A stretch of DNA of 25,316 nucleotides from an uncultured Muribaculaceae bacterium (GCA_934555895.1 CAKTFH010000031.1:1-25316); one strand, 5' to 3'; counted from the first letter of the stretch, positions 1 through 7,768 are shown. Notes: generated by a model not told the origin, from the letters alone. Made by a program: numbers and translations.

Positions 1-37
1 CTTTTCCATTGCAGTTTGTTTATATCTGCAAAGGTAA

Positions 38-133
38 GATTTTTATTCTGCTTACACAGGTTTATTACCATGCGCCCACAATGCCCTTGCCGATGCCGAA
101 GCCGCGGCAAAAATCGCGATGGTGCTTCTTTAA
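38..133 (+). pseudogene. 3' remnant of a DnaQ-like 3'-5' exonuclease gene
   Basis: In the frame ending with TAA at 131-133, the last 18 codons read HNALADAEAAAKIAMVLL. This matches the HxALADAEA motif (Exo III motif with its aspartate) and short C-terminal helix that end DEDDh exonucleases of the DNA polymerase III epsilon type. The same frame has a TAA stop at 35-37, and neither other frame of bases 1-70 reads like the expected upstream part of such a protein, so only the tail remains. Bases 1-37 look like AT-rich intergenic sequence. A deletion or rearrangement that removed the rest of the gene is the simplest reading. A frameshift very close to the window edge cannot be excluded. Call based on motif recognition only. 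Confidence 0.55.
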
Positions 134-140
134 AAGACAT

Positions 141-171
141 CGAAGGGCTGTGCCGGCGGCACAGCCCTTCG
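141..171. terminator. Strong hairpin terminator ending nrdJ
   Basis: Perfect 14-bp inverted repeat (arms 141-154 and 158-171, 3-nt loop), just past the nrdJ stop. On the minus strand it is followed by a T-containing run (TCTTTTAAAG), and on the plus strand by a T-rich stretch after a short gap. It could serve as a terminator for nrdJ and also for the exonuclease remnant on the other strand. Confidence 0.8.
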
Positions 172-208
172 CGCCATATAATCTTATAACTTTTTTATTC
201 CGGTTACA

Positions 209-2764
209 TCAGCCGCACTTGGATGTACCGCACGATGTGCAGATGAGGCAGCCCTCCTGATAAACGAGGGTCTCCTGGCCGCAGTTGGGACAACGCTGGC
301 CGCTGGCCTGTGTGCCGTTGGGGAGATATTTTTTCAGCGCACGCTCCACACCCATCTTCCATGTGTTGATACTCTGCGAATCGAGCTCGAGAGTGCTTAC
401 GAGCTTGAGCACCTGATCGATAGGCATGCCGTAACGAAGCACACCTGAAATAAGCTTGGCATAGTTCCAGTATTCGGGATTGAACTTGTCGCTTAGGCCC
501 TCGATGGTGGTCTTGTAGCCGCGCTTGTTCACGAACTGGAAGTCGTAGCGCTTGTTGCCCTCGGCATCCACAGCCTTGATGATTTTACCGTGGTTGACCG
601 ACTTCGGGCAGAAGATGCCGTCTTCGTCATCGGCCAGACCGGTGAAAATCTCGTAGGGGCTACCGTCGCGGAGACCGACGAATGCAATCCACTTCTCTTT
701 ATTGTTCTGAAAACGCACCACATCGGCCTCAAGCTCGATAGGACGCTTGATTACGTGAGGATGCATGCCGTCGGCCCACGGAGCATGCTGTGGTTCCTCT
801 TTTTTCTTGGTCTTGTTTTCCAGAGCCACAAGCACGCCAGAACGCGAGCCGTCGCGATAGACGGTGCAACCCTTGCAGCCCGATTTCCAAGCCTCCACAT
901 AAAGGCGGTTAACAAGTTCCTCGCTCACATCGGCGGGCAGGTTGATGGTGACAGAAATCGAATGGTCGACCCACTTCTGGATGCGGCCCTGCATACGCAC
1001 TTTTTCCATCCAGTCGACATCGTTGGAAGTGGCTCCGGCATAAGGCGACTGTGCGATCAGTGCATCGAGTTCCTCCTGAGTCATGGTGTCGCGGCGCTCG
1101 ATGCCGTTCACTTTCATCCATTTGAGGAACTTGGGATGATAAACGATATATTCCTCGAAAGCATCGCCGGTATCGTCCACATAATCCACACGCACCTCGG
1201 TGTCGTTAGGGTTGACCTTGCGGCGGCGCTTGTATACCGGCAGGAATACCGGCTCGATGCCCGATGTAGTGCGGGTCATAAGGCTGGTGGTGCCGGTGGG
1301 GGCTATGGTAAGGCAGGCGATGTTGCGACGGCCGTATTTCACCATATCGTCGTACATCTGCGGGTCCTGCTCCTTGAGGCGCAGCATGAATGGATTGCTC
1401 TTCTCACGTGCAGCATCAAACACTTCGAAGGCGCCGCGCTCACGGGCCAGTTGTACAGACGAGCGGTAAGCCGCCAGAGCCAGACGGCGGTGGACATCCA
1501 CGGAGAAATCGGTGGCTTCCGGAGTGCCATAGCGCAGTCCGAGTGCCGCGAGCATGTCGCCCTCAGCTGTGGTGCCTACTCCCGTTCGGCGACCACGCAG
1601 TGTTTTGGCGCGAATTTTCTCCCAAAGATGGCGTTCGGGCCATTTCACCTCTTCAGTCTCAGGGTCGGCATCGATTTTTGCAAGAATGGTGTCGATTTTC
1701 TCCATCTCGAGGTCGATGATGTCGTCCATGATGCGCTGTGCCTTGCCGATATGCTGGTCGAACAGCTCATAGTCGAACTCTGCCTGAGATGTGAAGGGAT
1801 TTTTCACATAGCTGTAGAGATTCACAGCCAATAGACGGCATGAATCGTAAGGGCAGAGAGGTATCTCTCCGCATGGATTGGTGGATATGGTGCGGAATCC
1901 GAGGTCGGCATAGCAGTCGGGAAGCGACTCGCGTGTGATGGTATCCCAGAAAAGCACACCAGGCTCGGCCGATTTCCATGCATTGTGGATGATTTTGGCC
2001 CACAGCGCTTTGGCATCTGTTTCTTTTACCACTTCCGGATGCTCACCTGTGACAGGGAACTGCTGGTGATAGGGCTCTCCCGAGAGAGCAGCCCGCATGA
2101 AATCGTCGTCTATGCGTACACTAACATTGGCTCCGGTGACTTTACCCTCAGTCATTTTGGCATCGATGAAAGCCTCGCTGTCGGGGTGCTTGATGGAGAC
2201 AGTGAGCATCAGCGCACCACGGCGGCCGTCCTGTGCCACTTCACGGGTGGAGTTGGAGTAACGTTCCATGAAAGGCACCAGACCGGTGGAGGTGAGAGCA
2301 GAATTCTTTACCGGAGTACCCTTCGGACGGATATGACTGAGGTCGTGGCCCACGCCGCCGCGACGCTTCATGAGCTGCACCTGCTCCTCATCTACGCGAA
2401 TCACGCCGCCGTAGGAGTCGGGATTGCCGTCGAGACCGATTACAAAGCAATTTGAAAGCGAACCCACCTGATAGCGGTTGCCGATACCAGACATAGGGCT
2501 ACCCTGCGGCACGATATAACGGAAGTCTTTGAGATAAGAGAAGACCTCGTCATGACTCATGGGGTTGGGGTATGTGGCTTCCACACGGGCTATTTCGGAA
2601 GCGATGCGATGGTGCATATCGTCGGGCGTGAGCTCGTAGATGTTGCCGAACGAATCTTTGAGAGCATATTTGCTCACCCACACGCGCGCGGCAAGCTCGT
2701 CGCCGTCAAAATAACGGAGAGAGGCAGCATATGCCTCATCGTAACTGTAAGTTTTAGTTTCCAC
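209..2764 (-). CDS. nrdJ: Adenosylcobalamin-dependent (class II) ribonucleotide reductase
   Basis: Reduces ribonucleotides to deoxyribonucleotides in the cytoplasm using the 5'-deoxyadenosyl radical from coenzyme B12, without oxygen or a separate radical subunit. The 851-residue length is typical of the long Bacteroidota form. Visible landmarks: SNCF with C106, the radical-site loop STNPCGE (N296, C298, E300), PTGTTS near 489-494, the CKGCTVYRDGSR segment at 630-641, a TSCPD-like region around 700-800, and a C-terminal cysteine cluster (C825, C828, C839, C842, C845, C850) that would include a zinc ribbon and the redox cysteines. The start codon is GTG: the in-frame stop at 2783-2785 leaves no ATG upstream, and the N-terminus METKTYSYDEA fits the family. 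It is transcribed alone, with a strong hairpin after it and a long regulatory region before it. Confidence 0.95.
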   Translation of the reverse strand: METKTYSYDEAYAASLRYFDGDELAARVWVSKYALKDSFGNIYELTPDDMHHRIASEIARVEATYPNPMSHDEVFSYLKDFRYIVPQGSPMSGIGNRYQVGSLSNCFVIGLDGNPDSYGGVIRVDEEQVQLMKRRGGVGHDLSHIRPKGTPVKNSALTSTGLVPFMERYSNSTREVAQDGRRGALMLTVSIKHPDSEAFIDAKMTEGKVTGANVSVRIDDDFMRAALSGEPYHQQFPVTGEHPEVVKETDAKALWAKIIHNAWKSAEPGVLFWDTITRESLPDCYADLGFRTISTNPCGEIPLCPYDSCRLLAVNLYSYVKNPFTSQAEFDYELFDQHIGKAQRIMDDIIDLEMEKIDTILAKIDADPETEEVKWPERHLWEKIRAKTLRGRRTGVGTTAEGDMLAALGLRYGTPEATDFSVDVHRRLALAAYRSSVQLARERGAFEVFDAAREKSNPFMLRLKEQDPQMYDDMVKYGRRNIACLTIAPTGTTSLMTRTTSGIEPVFLPVYKRRRKVNPNDTEVRVDYVDDTGDAFEEYIVYHPKFLKWMKVNGIERRDTMTQEELDALIAQSPYAGATSNDVDWMEKVRMQGRIQKWVDHSISVTINLPADVSEELVNRLYVEAWKSGCKGCTVYRDGSRSGVLVALENKTKKKEEPQHAPWADGMHPHVIKRPIELEADVVRFQNNKEKWIAFVGLRDGSPYEIFTGLADDEDGIFCPKSVNHGKIIKAVDAEGNKRYDFQFVNKRGYKTTIEGLSDKFNPEYWNYAKLISGVLRYGMPIDQVLKLVSTLELDSQSINTWKMGVERALKKYLPNGTQASGQRCPNCGQETLVYQEGCLICTSCGTSKCG

Positions 2765-2858
2765 AGCAGAGATATAAACTGTTCAAAAATATTTTTAATC
2801 AACCGATAGGTTAAAGAAGAAACGTGAAGTATCTAAAAATGCAATCACCTGAAAAATC

Positions 2859-2899
2859 AACGGGCTTGCCCGTTACTTGCAGTCGCGGGCAAGCTCGTT
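2859..2899 (-). terminator. Terminator-like hairpin in the probable nrdJ leader
   Basis: Arms 2859-2872 and 2886-2899 form a 14-bp inverted repeat with one mismatch and a 13-nt loop. On the minus strand it is followed by TTGATTTTT, the shape of an intrinsic terminator. It lies about 95-135 nt upstream of the nrdJ start, between that start and the better-placed upstream promoter element. It could be a backup terminator for aspTD or an attenuator in the nrdJ leader. The structure is clear, the role is not. Confidence 0.5.
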
Positions 2900-2968
2900 T
2901 GTTCTGGCAGGTAGAAAAGATTGCCATTGGAATTACAGTGCAAACTTCGGCAAAATCTATGTATCTAC

Positions 2969-2976
2969 CAAATATA
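2969..2976 (-). promoter_or_regulatory. Candidate nrdJ promoter (-7 element TATATTTG)
   Basis: The minus strand reads TATATTTG, a full match to the Bacteroidota -7 consensus TAnnTTTG. The upstream -33 half is weak: only TTG, at 2994-2996, after a 17-nt spacer. Initiation would be near 2962, giving a leader of about 200 nt that contains the 2859-2899 hairpin. The competing TATTTTTG at 2784-2791 would leave a leader of only about 13 nt. Confidence 0.35.
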
Positions 2977-2996
2977 CTACCAATGAAATAAGCCAA

Positions 2997-3086
2997 TGTT
3001 GAAAAGTTTTCCATTGAACGGCCTCACACGCCTTGTGGCGCACATTTATCAACAATGTAGTTTACCATTTTCAACAATGTGGAAAA
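2997..3086. promoter_or_regulatory. Cluster of DnaA-box-like 9-mers upstream of nrdJ
   Basis: Five related 9-mers lie within 90 bp: TGTTGAAAA (2997-3005), TTTTCCATT (3007-3015), TTATCAACA (3046-3054), TTTTCAACA (3068-3076) and TGTGGAAAA (3078-3086). The last is TTTTCCACA on the minus strand, which fits the relaxed DnaA box TTWTNCACA; the others differ from that consensus by one or two bases. The final two form a near-perfect 19-bp palindrome around A3077. The location, just upstream of the candidate nrdJ promoter, fits a regulatory role. In E. coli, DnaA is known to act at the nrdAB promoter. A replication origin is an alternative. Confidence 0.4.
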
Positions 3087-3124
3087 CTCACGAAGACAAA
3101 AAAACGCAATGACTGAAAAAGACA

Positions 3125-3161
3125 GGTGCGACACACATGACAACGCCATGCGCATCGCACC
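3125..3161 (-). terminator. Terminator of the aspT-aspD operon
   Basis: Arms 3125-3139 and 3147-3161 pair over 15 positions on the minus-strand RNA (outer seven Watson-Crick, inner eight including G-U wobbles) around a 7-nt loop. TGTCTTTTTC follows. It lies about 60 nt past the aspD stop. Confidence 0.7.
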
Positions 3162-3218
3162 CGATGAATTGGTTTTATACCGGATTATATCCGATAATCT
3201 ACAGGATTAATAGCTTGT

Positions 3219-4871
3219 TTAATTATGCTGAGCAGCCTGCGTCTTCTTAACCGATGCCCTCCATTCTCTTGCAAACTGATCGAGAATTTTACGGATGTTC
3301 TTGCCTATGGTCACATAGTCGGCCTCGTTTAGATTTGCCAGCGATACGCGAATGCTCCAGCGCGGGCCGTCGAAACCATCGCCATTAAGAACCACACATC
3401 CGGTTTCAGATGCAAGACGGAACACAAACGCAAGCGGCGAGTAAGTGTTGTTGATGTAATCAGCGAACTCCTGACCATGGAGCTTCTTCGCCCAAACCAT
3501 CATGTCTATCTCCGAATAGTAGTCGGCACGCAGAGAATCAGCAGGCATTGCAAATCCGAAGTTTTTCCACAAGGCATTGTAGCGGTCGTGTATGAGCTTT
3601 ATCATACGTTTATGGTATACCTCATCTTTATCGAGAAGGCTTGAGAGTGCCATGAACGACATCTGAATCTGCTGCGGCAACGACAAACCGGCAGTGTGAT
3701 TGAGAGCTATAAGTCGGCTTTCGGCCACCATACGGTCAATGAATTTCAGAGCAGGCACATCAAGTGTAAGACTCTGGTAGCGCGTGTTGAGCGCGGATTT
3801 CTTATCATCCGGCAGACGAGCGATGAGATCATCGAAGATATTTTTCTGGCTCACGGCTGTGACTGCGATGCGCCACCCGGTAGCTCCGAAATATTTCGAA
3901 TAGCTGTAACATGAAGCTGCATTGTAGGGCAAGTCTGCGATAAGACTGCGATAGCCCTGCACGAATGTGCCATATACATCGTCGCAGAGAATCATGAGAT
4001 CGGGATTATCTTTAACAACATCCTGAAGCTGCTTCACGGTCTCGGGTGAAATAGCATAACTTGGCGGATTTGAAGGGTTGGTGACAAAAAGCATCTTATA
4101 TTTTGGGTCACGCAGTTTGTCAATGTCGGCGGGGTCATACTGCCATGTGTGGAGACCTTCAGCATCCATCCGGTCGGCCTTCACATTGAACACATCATAG
4201 TTGAACTCGCTGAGCTGGGGTATCTCGATGTAAGGTGTGAACACCGGCACCATGATGGCGATAGAGTCATCTTTATTGAGCAGGAAATTGCTCTTAAGCA
4301 CATCGAAGAAATAGCACATACCTGCGGTAGAACCCTCCACGGCGAAAAGGTCGAAGACATTGTCTTTAGGAGGATTCTTGGAACAGATGGCCCAGTCGAG
4401 ATATTTGCGTATGATGCGCTCAGTATAGTCGAGGATACGTGGCGGGGTGGGATAGTGGTCACCTATCATGCCGTCGGCCCACTCATAGACCAATGCGTCG
4501 GCATCGGCCGAAAGCTCCATAAGGCAATATTCATATGCCTGGCGCAGGAAATCCACGCCCTGAAGACCGGCATTTTCTCGCATCCAGGTCTCGAAACGCA
4601 CCGAGATGCCTTTCTGCTGAGGCACACCGGTTATACCCTCGGGCATATCGAAATCGCGACGGCATTCGGTCATAGCGAATTGGCCCATAGCGAAAAATGC
4701 GTCGCGTGGGGCCGAGGCAATCCAGTTGGGATTACCGCGTCCGGCATTTAGCATGGTATAGGCGTTGCGTTTCACGCGCTCATTGGCCATGGCTATGATA
4801 CGGCCTTTAAGTTCGAACGGCGAGAGTTTTGAAAGCTCTTTGTCAAGAGGAGAATTGATAAGGTTATCCAT
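3219..4871 (-). CDS. aspD: Aspartate 4-decarboxylase (bifunctional with aspartate aminotransferase)
   Basis: PLP enzyme that converts L-aspartate to L-alanine and CO2, with side transaminase activity; cytoplasmic. The 550-residue protein has the long insert-containing aminotransferase fold I of this family, not the roughly 400 residues of a plain aspartate aminotransferase. Visible motifs: GRGNPNW near 44-50, NPSNPPS at 265-271, the cofactor-contacting DDVY at 297-300, and YSYSKYFGATGWR with the Schiff-base lysine at K326 and R334 shortly after. It is the second gene after aspT, 64 nt downstream on the same strand, and is followed by its own terminator. Together they form the aspartate decarboxylation cycle: decarboxylation consumes a cytoplasmic proton, and exchange of aspartate for alanine moves charge. 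Confidence 0.93.
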   Translation of the reverse strand: MDNLINSPLDKELSKLSPFELKGRIIAMANERVKRNAYTMLNAGRGNPNWIASAPRDAFFAMGQFAMTECRRDFDMPEGITGVPQQKGISVRFETWMRENAGLQGVDFLRQAYEYCLMELSADADALVYEWADGMIGDHYPTPPRILDYTERIIRKYLDWAICSKNPPKDNVFDLFAVEGSTAGMCYFFDVLKSNFLLNKDDSIAIMVPVFTPYIEIPQLSEFNYDVFNVKADRMDAEGLHTWQYDPADIDKLRDPKYKMLFVTNPSNPPSYAISPETVKQLQDVVKDNPDLMILCDDVYGTFVQGYRSLIADLPYNAASCYSYSKYFGATGWRIAVTAVSQKNIFDDLIARLPDDKKSALNTRYQSLTLDVPALKFIDRMVAESRLIALNHTAGLSLPQQIQMSFMALSSLLDKDEVYHKRMIKLIHDRYNALWKNFGFAMPADSLRADYYSEIDMMVWAKKLHGQEFADYINNTYSPLAFVFRLASETGCVVLNGDGFDGPRWSIRVSLANLNEADYVTIGKNIRKILDQFAREWRASVKKTQAAQHN

Positions 4872-4935
4872 ATAGTTTTCAGTTTACTTGGTTGAATAAT
4901 CTGGATTATGGTTGAAATTCAAATGATTATTGAAG

Positions 4936-6651
4936 TTACGAGAACAGCATCACCATCACCACTCCGAAAAGAATAAGCAGCGTGTTGCCTATGGCGTATG
5001 TGATGGCATAACCCATTCCGGGCACCTCACTGCGTAGCGACTCTTCCACCGCGCCCAAAGCAGCTGTAGTAGTGCGACTTCCGGCCACGCATCCCAGTCC
5101 GGTACCCGGACGGAATTTGAAAGCATATCGTGCCATAAAGATGCCGATAATCAAAGGTATAGTGGTAGCTACGGCTCCCCATACGAATAGCATCCATCCT
5201 ACTTGTTGGAATCCGGATATAAAATGAGGACCACACTGCAGACCCACACAGGCAATGAACATATTCAGACCGAGATCACGGAACACCCACACGGCCGCAG
5301 GAGGGACCTGGCCGTAGTTTGGCCGTTTGCTGTGCCACCAACCGAAAATCAGACCCATGACAAGAGCGCCTCCTGAAGTGGTTAGCGACACCGGCACATG
5401 GCCTGCCTTGATTGACAGCACACCGATTATACCTCCGATAAGAATGCCGAGGGCCACATAAATGATATCGGTAGCTGTGGTCTGCGCGGCCTGACGGCCT
5501 ACAGCCTTGGCTGCTGTCTGCACATCGAATGGAAGTCCGACAAGAGTAATCATATCGCCACCGTCGATAACAGTGTTCTCACGCACAGGTACATTTATGG
5601 TTTGCTGACGCTTGATCTCGCGTATGCTGACACCATGCATAAACTGCTGTGCCAAAAGCTGCTTCACTGTGATACCGTCGACCGCCCTGGTTGCCACTTG
5701 CACGGGAGTTACACGTATAGCGAAATTCAGCAATTCAGGGTCGGTAACCTCCTTGCCAATCCATCCCTGCTCATCTACGATAAACTCGCGGCGCCCGCTC
5801 ACCACAACCTCGTCACCAGGCTGTATCAGCTGGGAAGGTGCCGGAGCATCTATTATCTTGCCGGCATGGCGTATGCGGTCTACGAAAAGGCGGTTGCCCT
5901 GAGTGGCTACATAACTTTCGAGGTCAGAAACCTTTTTGCCTCCGGCAAACCATTCATTATCCGCCGAATAGCATCTAAAAGCCACTTCACGCAGCGACGA
6001 TGCATAGCCCGGTTGATCGGCAAGAGTATTGCCCATTTCAGCTTCCTCTTCCTCGCAAGCTTTTCTGCATTTGTCAAGGCCGCCGTATATGCTCGGACCC
6101 ACGAAAGCGATAATCCATGCCGAACCAGCGGTGCCAAACACATAGCATACAGCATACATCACAGGAATGATGTCAGACATGCTCCGCTTCGAAGCTTCCG
6201 AAATATCAAGCCCCTTGATAGTCTCCTGTCCCACACCGATAACGGCAGAAATGGTCTGGGCACCTGAGAATAGCCCCACAGCTTCGCCGGCATTGTAACC
6301 GGCTATCTTGGCGCAAGCCCAAGTCACCACAAGACATATCACACACATCAGAGCGGCAAACAACACTTGCGGGAGCCCCGTTTTTTTGAAACTGCGGAAG
6401 AATTGAGGTCCGACACTGTAACCGATAGCGAAAAGGAACAACAGGAAAAATACGTTTTTCAACGGAGGCAAAATCTGCACTTCCGGGAATAAAATACCGA
6501 GAACCACACCCACCAGCAACACACTGGTCACCGTGCCGAGCGAGAACATCTTGTATTTGAGTTTCCCCACAAGATATCCCAGACACAGTGTAATGAATAT
6601 CGCCATCGCGGGATTGTTCACGAAAAAACTGGCAATTAAATCGTGCGACAT
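4936..6651 (-). CDS. aspT: Aspartate:alanine exchange transporter (AAE family)
   Basis: Inner-membrane antiporter expected to import aspartate and export alanine. The 571 residues show the family plan: an N-terminal membrane half (about 10-185), a cytoplasmic middle with two RCK_C/TrkA-C-like domains (about 215-295 and 300-385), and a C-terminal membrane half (about 393-571). The internal duplication shows as matching motifs in the two halves, FSGAQTISAVIGVGQE at 128-143 and AGSRTTTAALGAVEES at 523-538, with conserved GP turns at 81-82 and 474-475. It leads the operon with aspD. The leader before it holds short inverted repeats (ATAACC 6696-6701 with GGTTAT 6711-6716), but I could not find a convincing -7/-33 pair. 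Substrate is assigned from the aspD partner as much as from the protein. Confidence 0.9.
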   Translation of the reverse strand: MSHDLIASFFVNNPAMAIFITLCLGYLVGKLKYKMFSLGTVTSVLLVGVVLGILFPEVQILPPLKNVFFLLFLFAIGYSVGPQFFRSFKKTGLPQVLFAALMCVICLVVTWACAKIAGYNAGEAVGLFSGAQTISAVIGVGQETIKGLDISEASKRSMSDIIPVMYAVCYVFGTAGSAWIIAFVGPSIYGGLDKCRKACEEEEAEMGNTLADQPGYASSLREVAFRCYSADNEWFAGGKKVSDLESYVATQGNRLFVDRIRHAGKIIDAPAPSQLIQPGDEVVVSGRREFIVDEQGWIGKEVTDPELLNFAIRVTPVQVATRAVDGITVKQLLAQQFMHGVSIREIKRQQTINVPVRENTVIDGGDMITLVGLPFDVQTAAKAVGRQAAQTTATDIIYVALGILIGGIIGVLSIKAGHVPVSLTTSGGALVMGLIFGWWHSKRPNYGQVPPAAVWVFRDLGLNMFIACVGLQCGPHFISGFQQVGWMLFVWGAVATTIPLIIGIFMARYAFKFRPGTGLGCVAGSRTTTAALGAVEESLRSEVPGMGYAITYAIGNTLLILFGVVMVMLFS

Positions 6652-7011
6652 AAACAGTTAGTTGAAAGGTTGGAAAATCGGAGCACATTCATAACATAAC
6701 CGGCTCCAATGGTTATACTAATTGAAAAACAATCGGAATAACCGAGTAGGATGCAAGATTTATCTTAAAATATGTTATATTTGCCGACAGAAACGCCCGA
6801 ACGCTATTTAACAAACGAACTAAGTGACTTAAATAAATTAGTTAATGGTTATTTAGGCATGATTTCGGTATGTTTTTTACAGGAAGAGGAGGGAGCGATG
6901 CGGGCATCGTGACCGACGAGTTCTGGAAAAACGCCCCAAAGACTACTAAAGAACCATTGGTCAGAAAGTCACTGAATACATTAAATAATTTCTTTAAGTC
7001 ATTTAATAACT
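6652..7011. other. 360-nt divergent gap between aspT and the nitroreductase
   Basis: The aspT side carries short inverted repeats (GGAGC 6680-6684 with GCTCC 6703-6707; ATAACC 6696-6701 with GGTTAT 6711-6716) and an AAGATTTATCTT palindrome at 6755-6766. A plus-strand TATATTTG at 6776-6783 fits the -7 consensus without a clear -33 partner. Bases 6784-6869 are AT-rich and unassigned. From 6870 a 50-codon open frame runs into the nitroreductase start. Confidence 0.45.
6776..6783 (+). promoter_or_regulatory. Possible promoter -7 element toward the nitroreductase
   Basis: TATATTTG matches TAnnTTTG on the plus strand. No TTTG is present 19-21 nt upstream, so support is partial. Initiation near 6790 would give a leader of about 220 nt, long enough to hold the small open frame at 6870. 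Confidence 0.3.
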
Positions 7012-7022
7012 ATGGGGAATGA
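6870..7022 (+). CDS. Possible 50-aa protein overlapping the nitroreductase start
   Basis: An ATG at 6870 opens 50 codons ending in TGA at 7020-7022, overlapping the nitroreductase ATG (7012) by 11 nt in another frame. The first half uses codons like the neighbouring genes (GCG GGC ATC GTG ACC GAC GAG TTC TGG) and is more GC-rich than the surrounding spacer. The second half is AT-rich and Asn/Phe/Lys-rich (LNTLNNFFKSFNNYGE). No signal peptide, membrane segment or recognised family. It could be a small gene translationally coupled to the nitroreductase, a degraded gene, or chance. Confidence 0.3.
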   Translation: MFFTGRGGSDAGIVTDEFWKNAPKTTKEPLVRKSLNTLNNFFKSFNNYGE

Positions 7023-7755
7023 CTATTTTATGGAACGGCGCTCCATAAGACGCTACACCGATAAACCTGTGAGCCACGAAATGCTCGACAGTTTGCTTGA
7101 GCGGGCATGCCATGCACCCACCACAGGCAATATGCAACTTTACAGCATAGTGGTGACACGCACCGAAGAAGGCAAAAAAAAGCTCGCACCCATGCATTTC
7201 AATCAGCCACAGGTGATGAATGCTCAGGTAGTGCTCACATTCTGCGCAGACTTCAATAGAATGAGCCGGTGGTGCGAAGAGCGCCAGACCGAACCGTGTT
7301 ACGACAATATGCAGTCATTTATTGCGGCCATGCTCGACACTGTAGCAGTAGCACAACAGTTCAATACTCTGGCCGAGCAGGCCGGACTCGGAGTGTGCTG
7401 GTTAGGAACCACCACTTACAACGCGCCTCAGATTGCCGAAGCTCTGTCGCTTCCAAAACTGGTAGTTCCAGTAATTACGCTTACCATAGGATGGCCAGCC
7501 GATGAAGGTGAAGATGTAGGCCGACTGCCACTGGATGCTGTAGTACATCATGAAAAATATAACGACTATGACTCCTGCCGCATCGACAAACTTTATGATG
7601 AGAAGGAGCGACGCGAAGATTCCAAGCTTTTCATTGAGGAGAACGGCAAGCAGACACTCGCCCAGGTATTTGCCGAAGTGCGTTATCCCCGTGCCAACAA
7701 TGAACATTTCTCAATGGTGTTCAACAACTTCCTGAAAGAAGCCGGCTTTAACTGA
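7012..7755 (+). CDS. Nitroreductase-family FMN oxidoreductase
   Basis: NAD(P)H-dependent flavoenzyme of the NfsA/FRP-like nitroreductase fold; the physiological substrate cannot be told from sequence. At 247 residues it has the N-terminal FMN-binding pattern MERRSIRRYTDKPV (7-20), the phosphate-binding APTTGNMQ (35-42), and the GLGVCWLG segment before the third cofactor contact. The C-terminal tail (LPLDAVVHHEKYNDYD and onward) is the extension seen in the larger NfsA-like group. The start could be M1 or M7; M1 is kept because MGNDYFMERRS gives the usual length. It is monocistronic, with a strong hairpin just after it and an uncertain small frame just before it. Confidence 0.85.
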   Translation: MGNDYFMERRSIRRYTDKPVSHEMLDSLLERACHAPTTGNMQLYSIVVTRTEEGKKKLAPMHFNQPQVMNAQVVLTFCADFNRMSRWCEERQTEPCYDNMQSFIAAMLDTVAVAQQFNTLAEQAGLGVCWLGTTTYNAPQIAEALSLPKLVVPVITLTIGWPADEGEDVGRLPLDAVVHHEKYNDYDSCRIDKLYDEKERREDSKLFIEENGKQTLAQVFAEVRYPRANNEHFSMVFNNFLKEAGFN

Positions 7756-7768
7756 CCTGAAAAAACGA

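Larger units (their letters stand above)
2765..3218. other. 454-nt intergenic region upstream of nrdJ and downstream of aspD
   Basis: This gap holds, from left to right: a TATTTTTG match on the minus strand (2784-2791), very close to the nrdJ start; a terminator-like hairpin at 2859-2899; a TATATTTG promoter element on the minus strand (2969-2976); a cluster of DnaA-box-like 9-mers (2997-3086); and the aspTD terminator (3125-3161). A small palindrome, CGGATTATATCCG, lies at 3181-3193. A minus-strand 67-codon open frame (2811-3014) crosses several of these elements and has no recognisable protein character. I saw none of the conserved cobalamin riboswitch elements. Confidence 0.6.

Noticed and set aside
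1..9. Start of a minus-strand gene at the left edge (ATG at 9-7, with CAAAGGTA at 29-36 as a -7 element)
   Set aside because: Only three codons are inside the window and the -33 element is weak, so a gene cannot be supported.
9..260. 83-codon plus-strand frame at the left edge
   Set aside because: It runs through the nrdJ terminator hairpin and into the end of nrdJ. The exonuclease-like tail is in a different frame, so this one is chance.
590..1834. 414-codon plus-strand frame opposite nrdJ
   Set aside because: Antisense shadow of nrdJ with no recognisable motif.
2997..3086. Firm call of a replication origin
   Set aside because: Only one 9-mer fits the relaxed DnaA consensus, gene orientation around it is not cleanly divergent, and genome-wide skew is unavailable. 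Kept as a DnaA-box-like cluster only.
2765..3218. Adenosylcobalamin riboswitch upstream of B12-dependent nrdJ
   Set aside because: I looked on the minus strand for the conserved B12-box and GCCACTG elements and found neither. A B12 riboswitch would also be odd for a B12-requiring enzyme. A covariance-model search would settle it.
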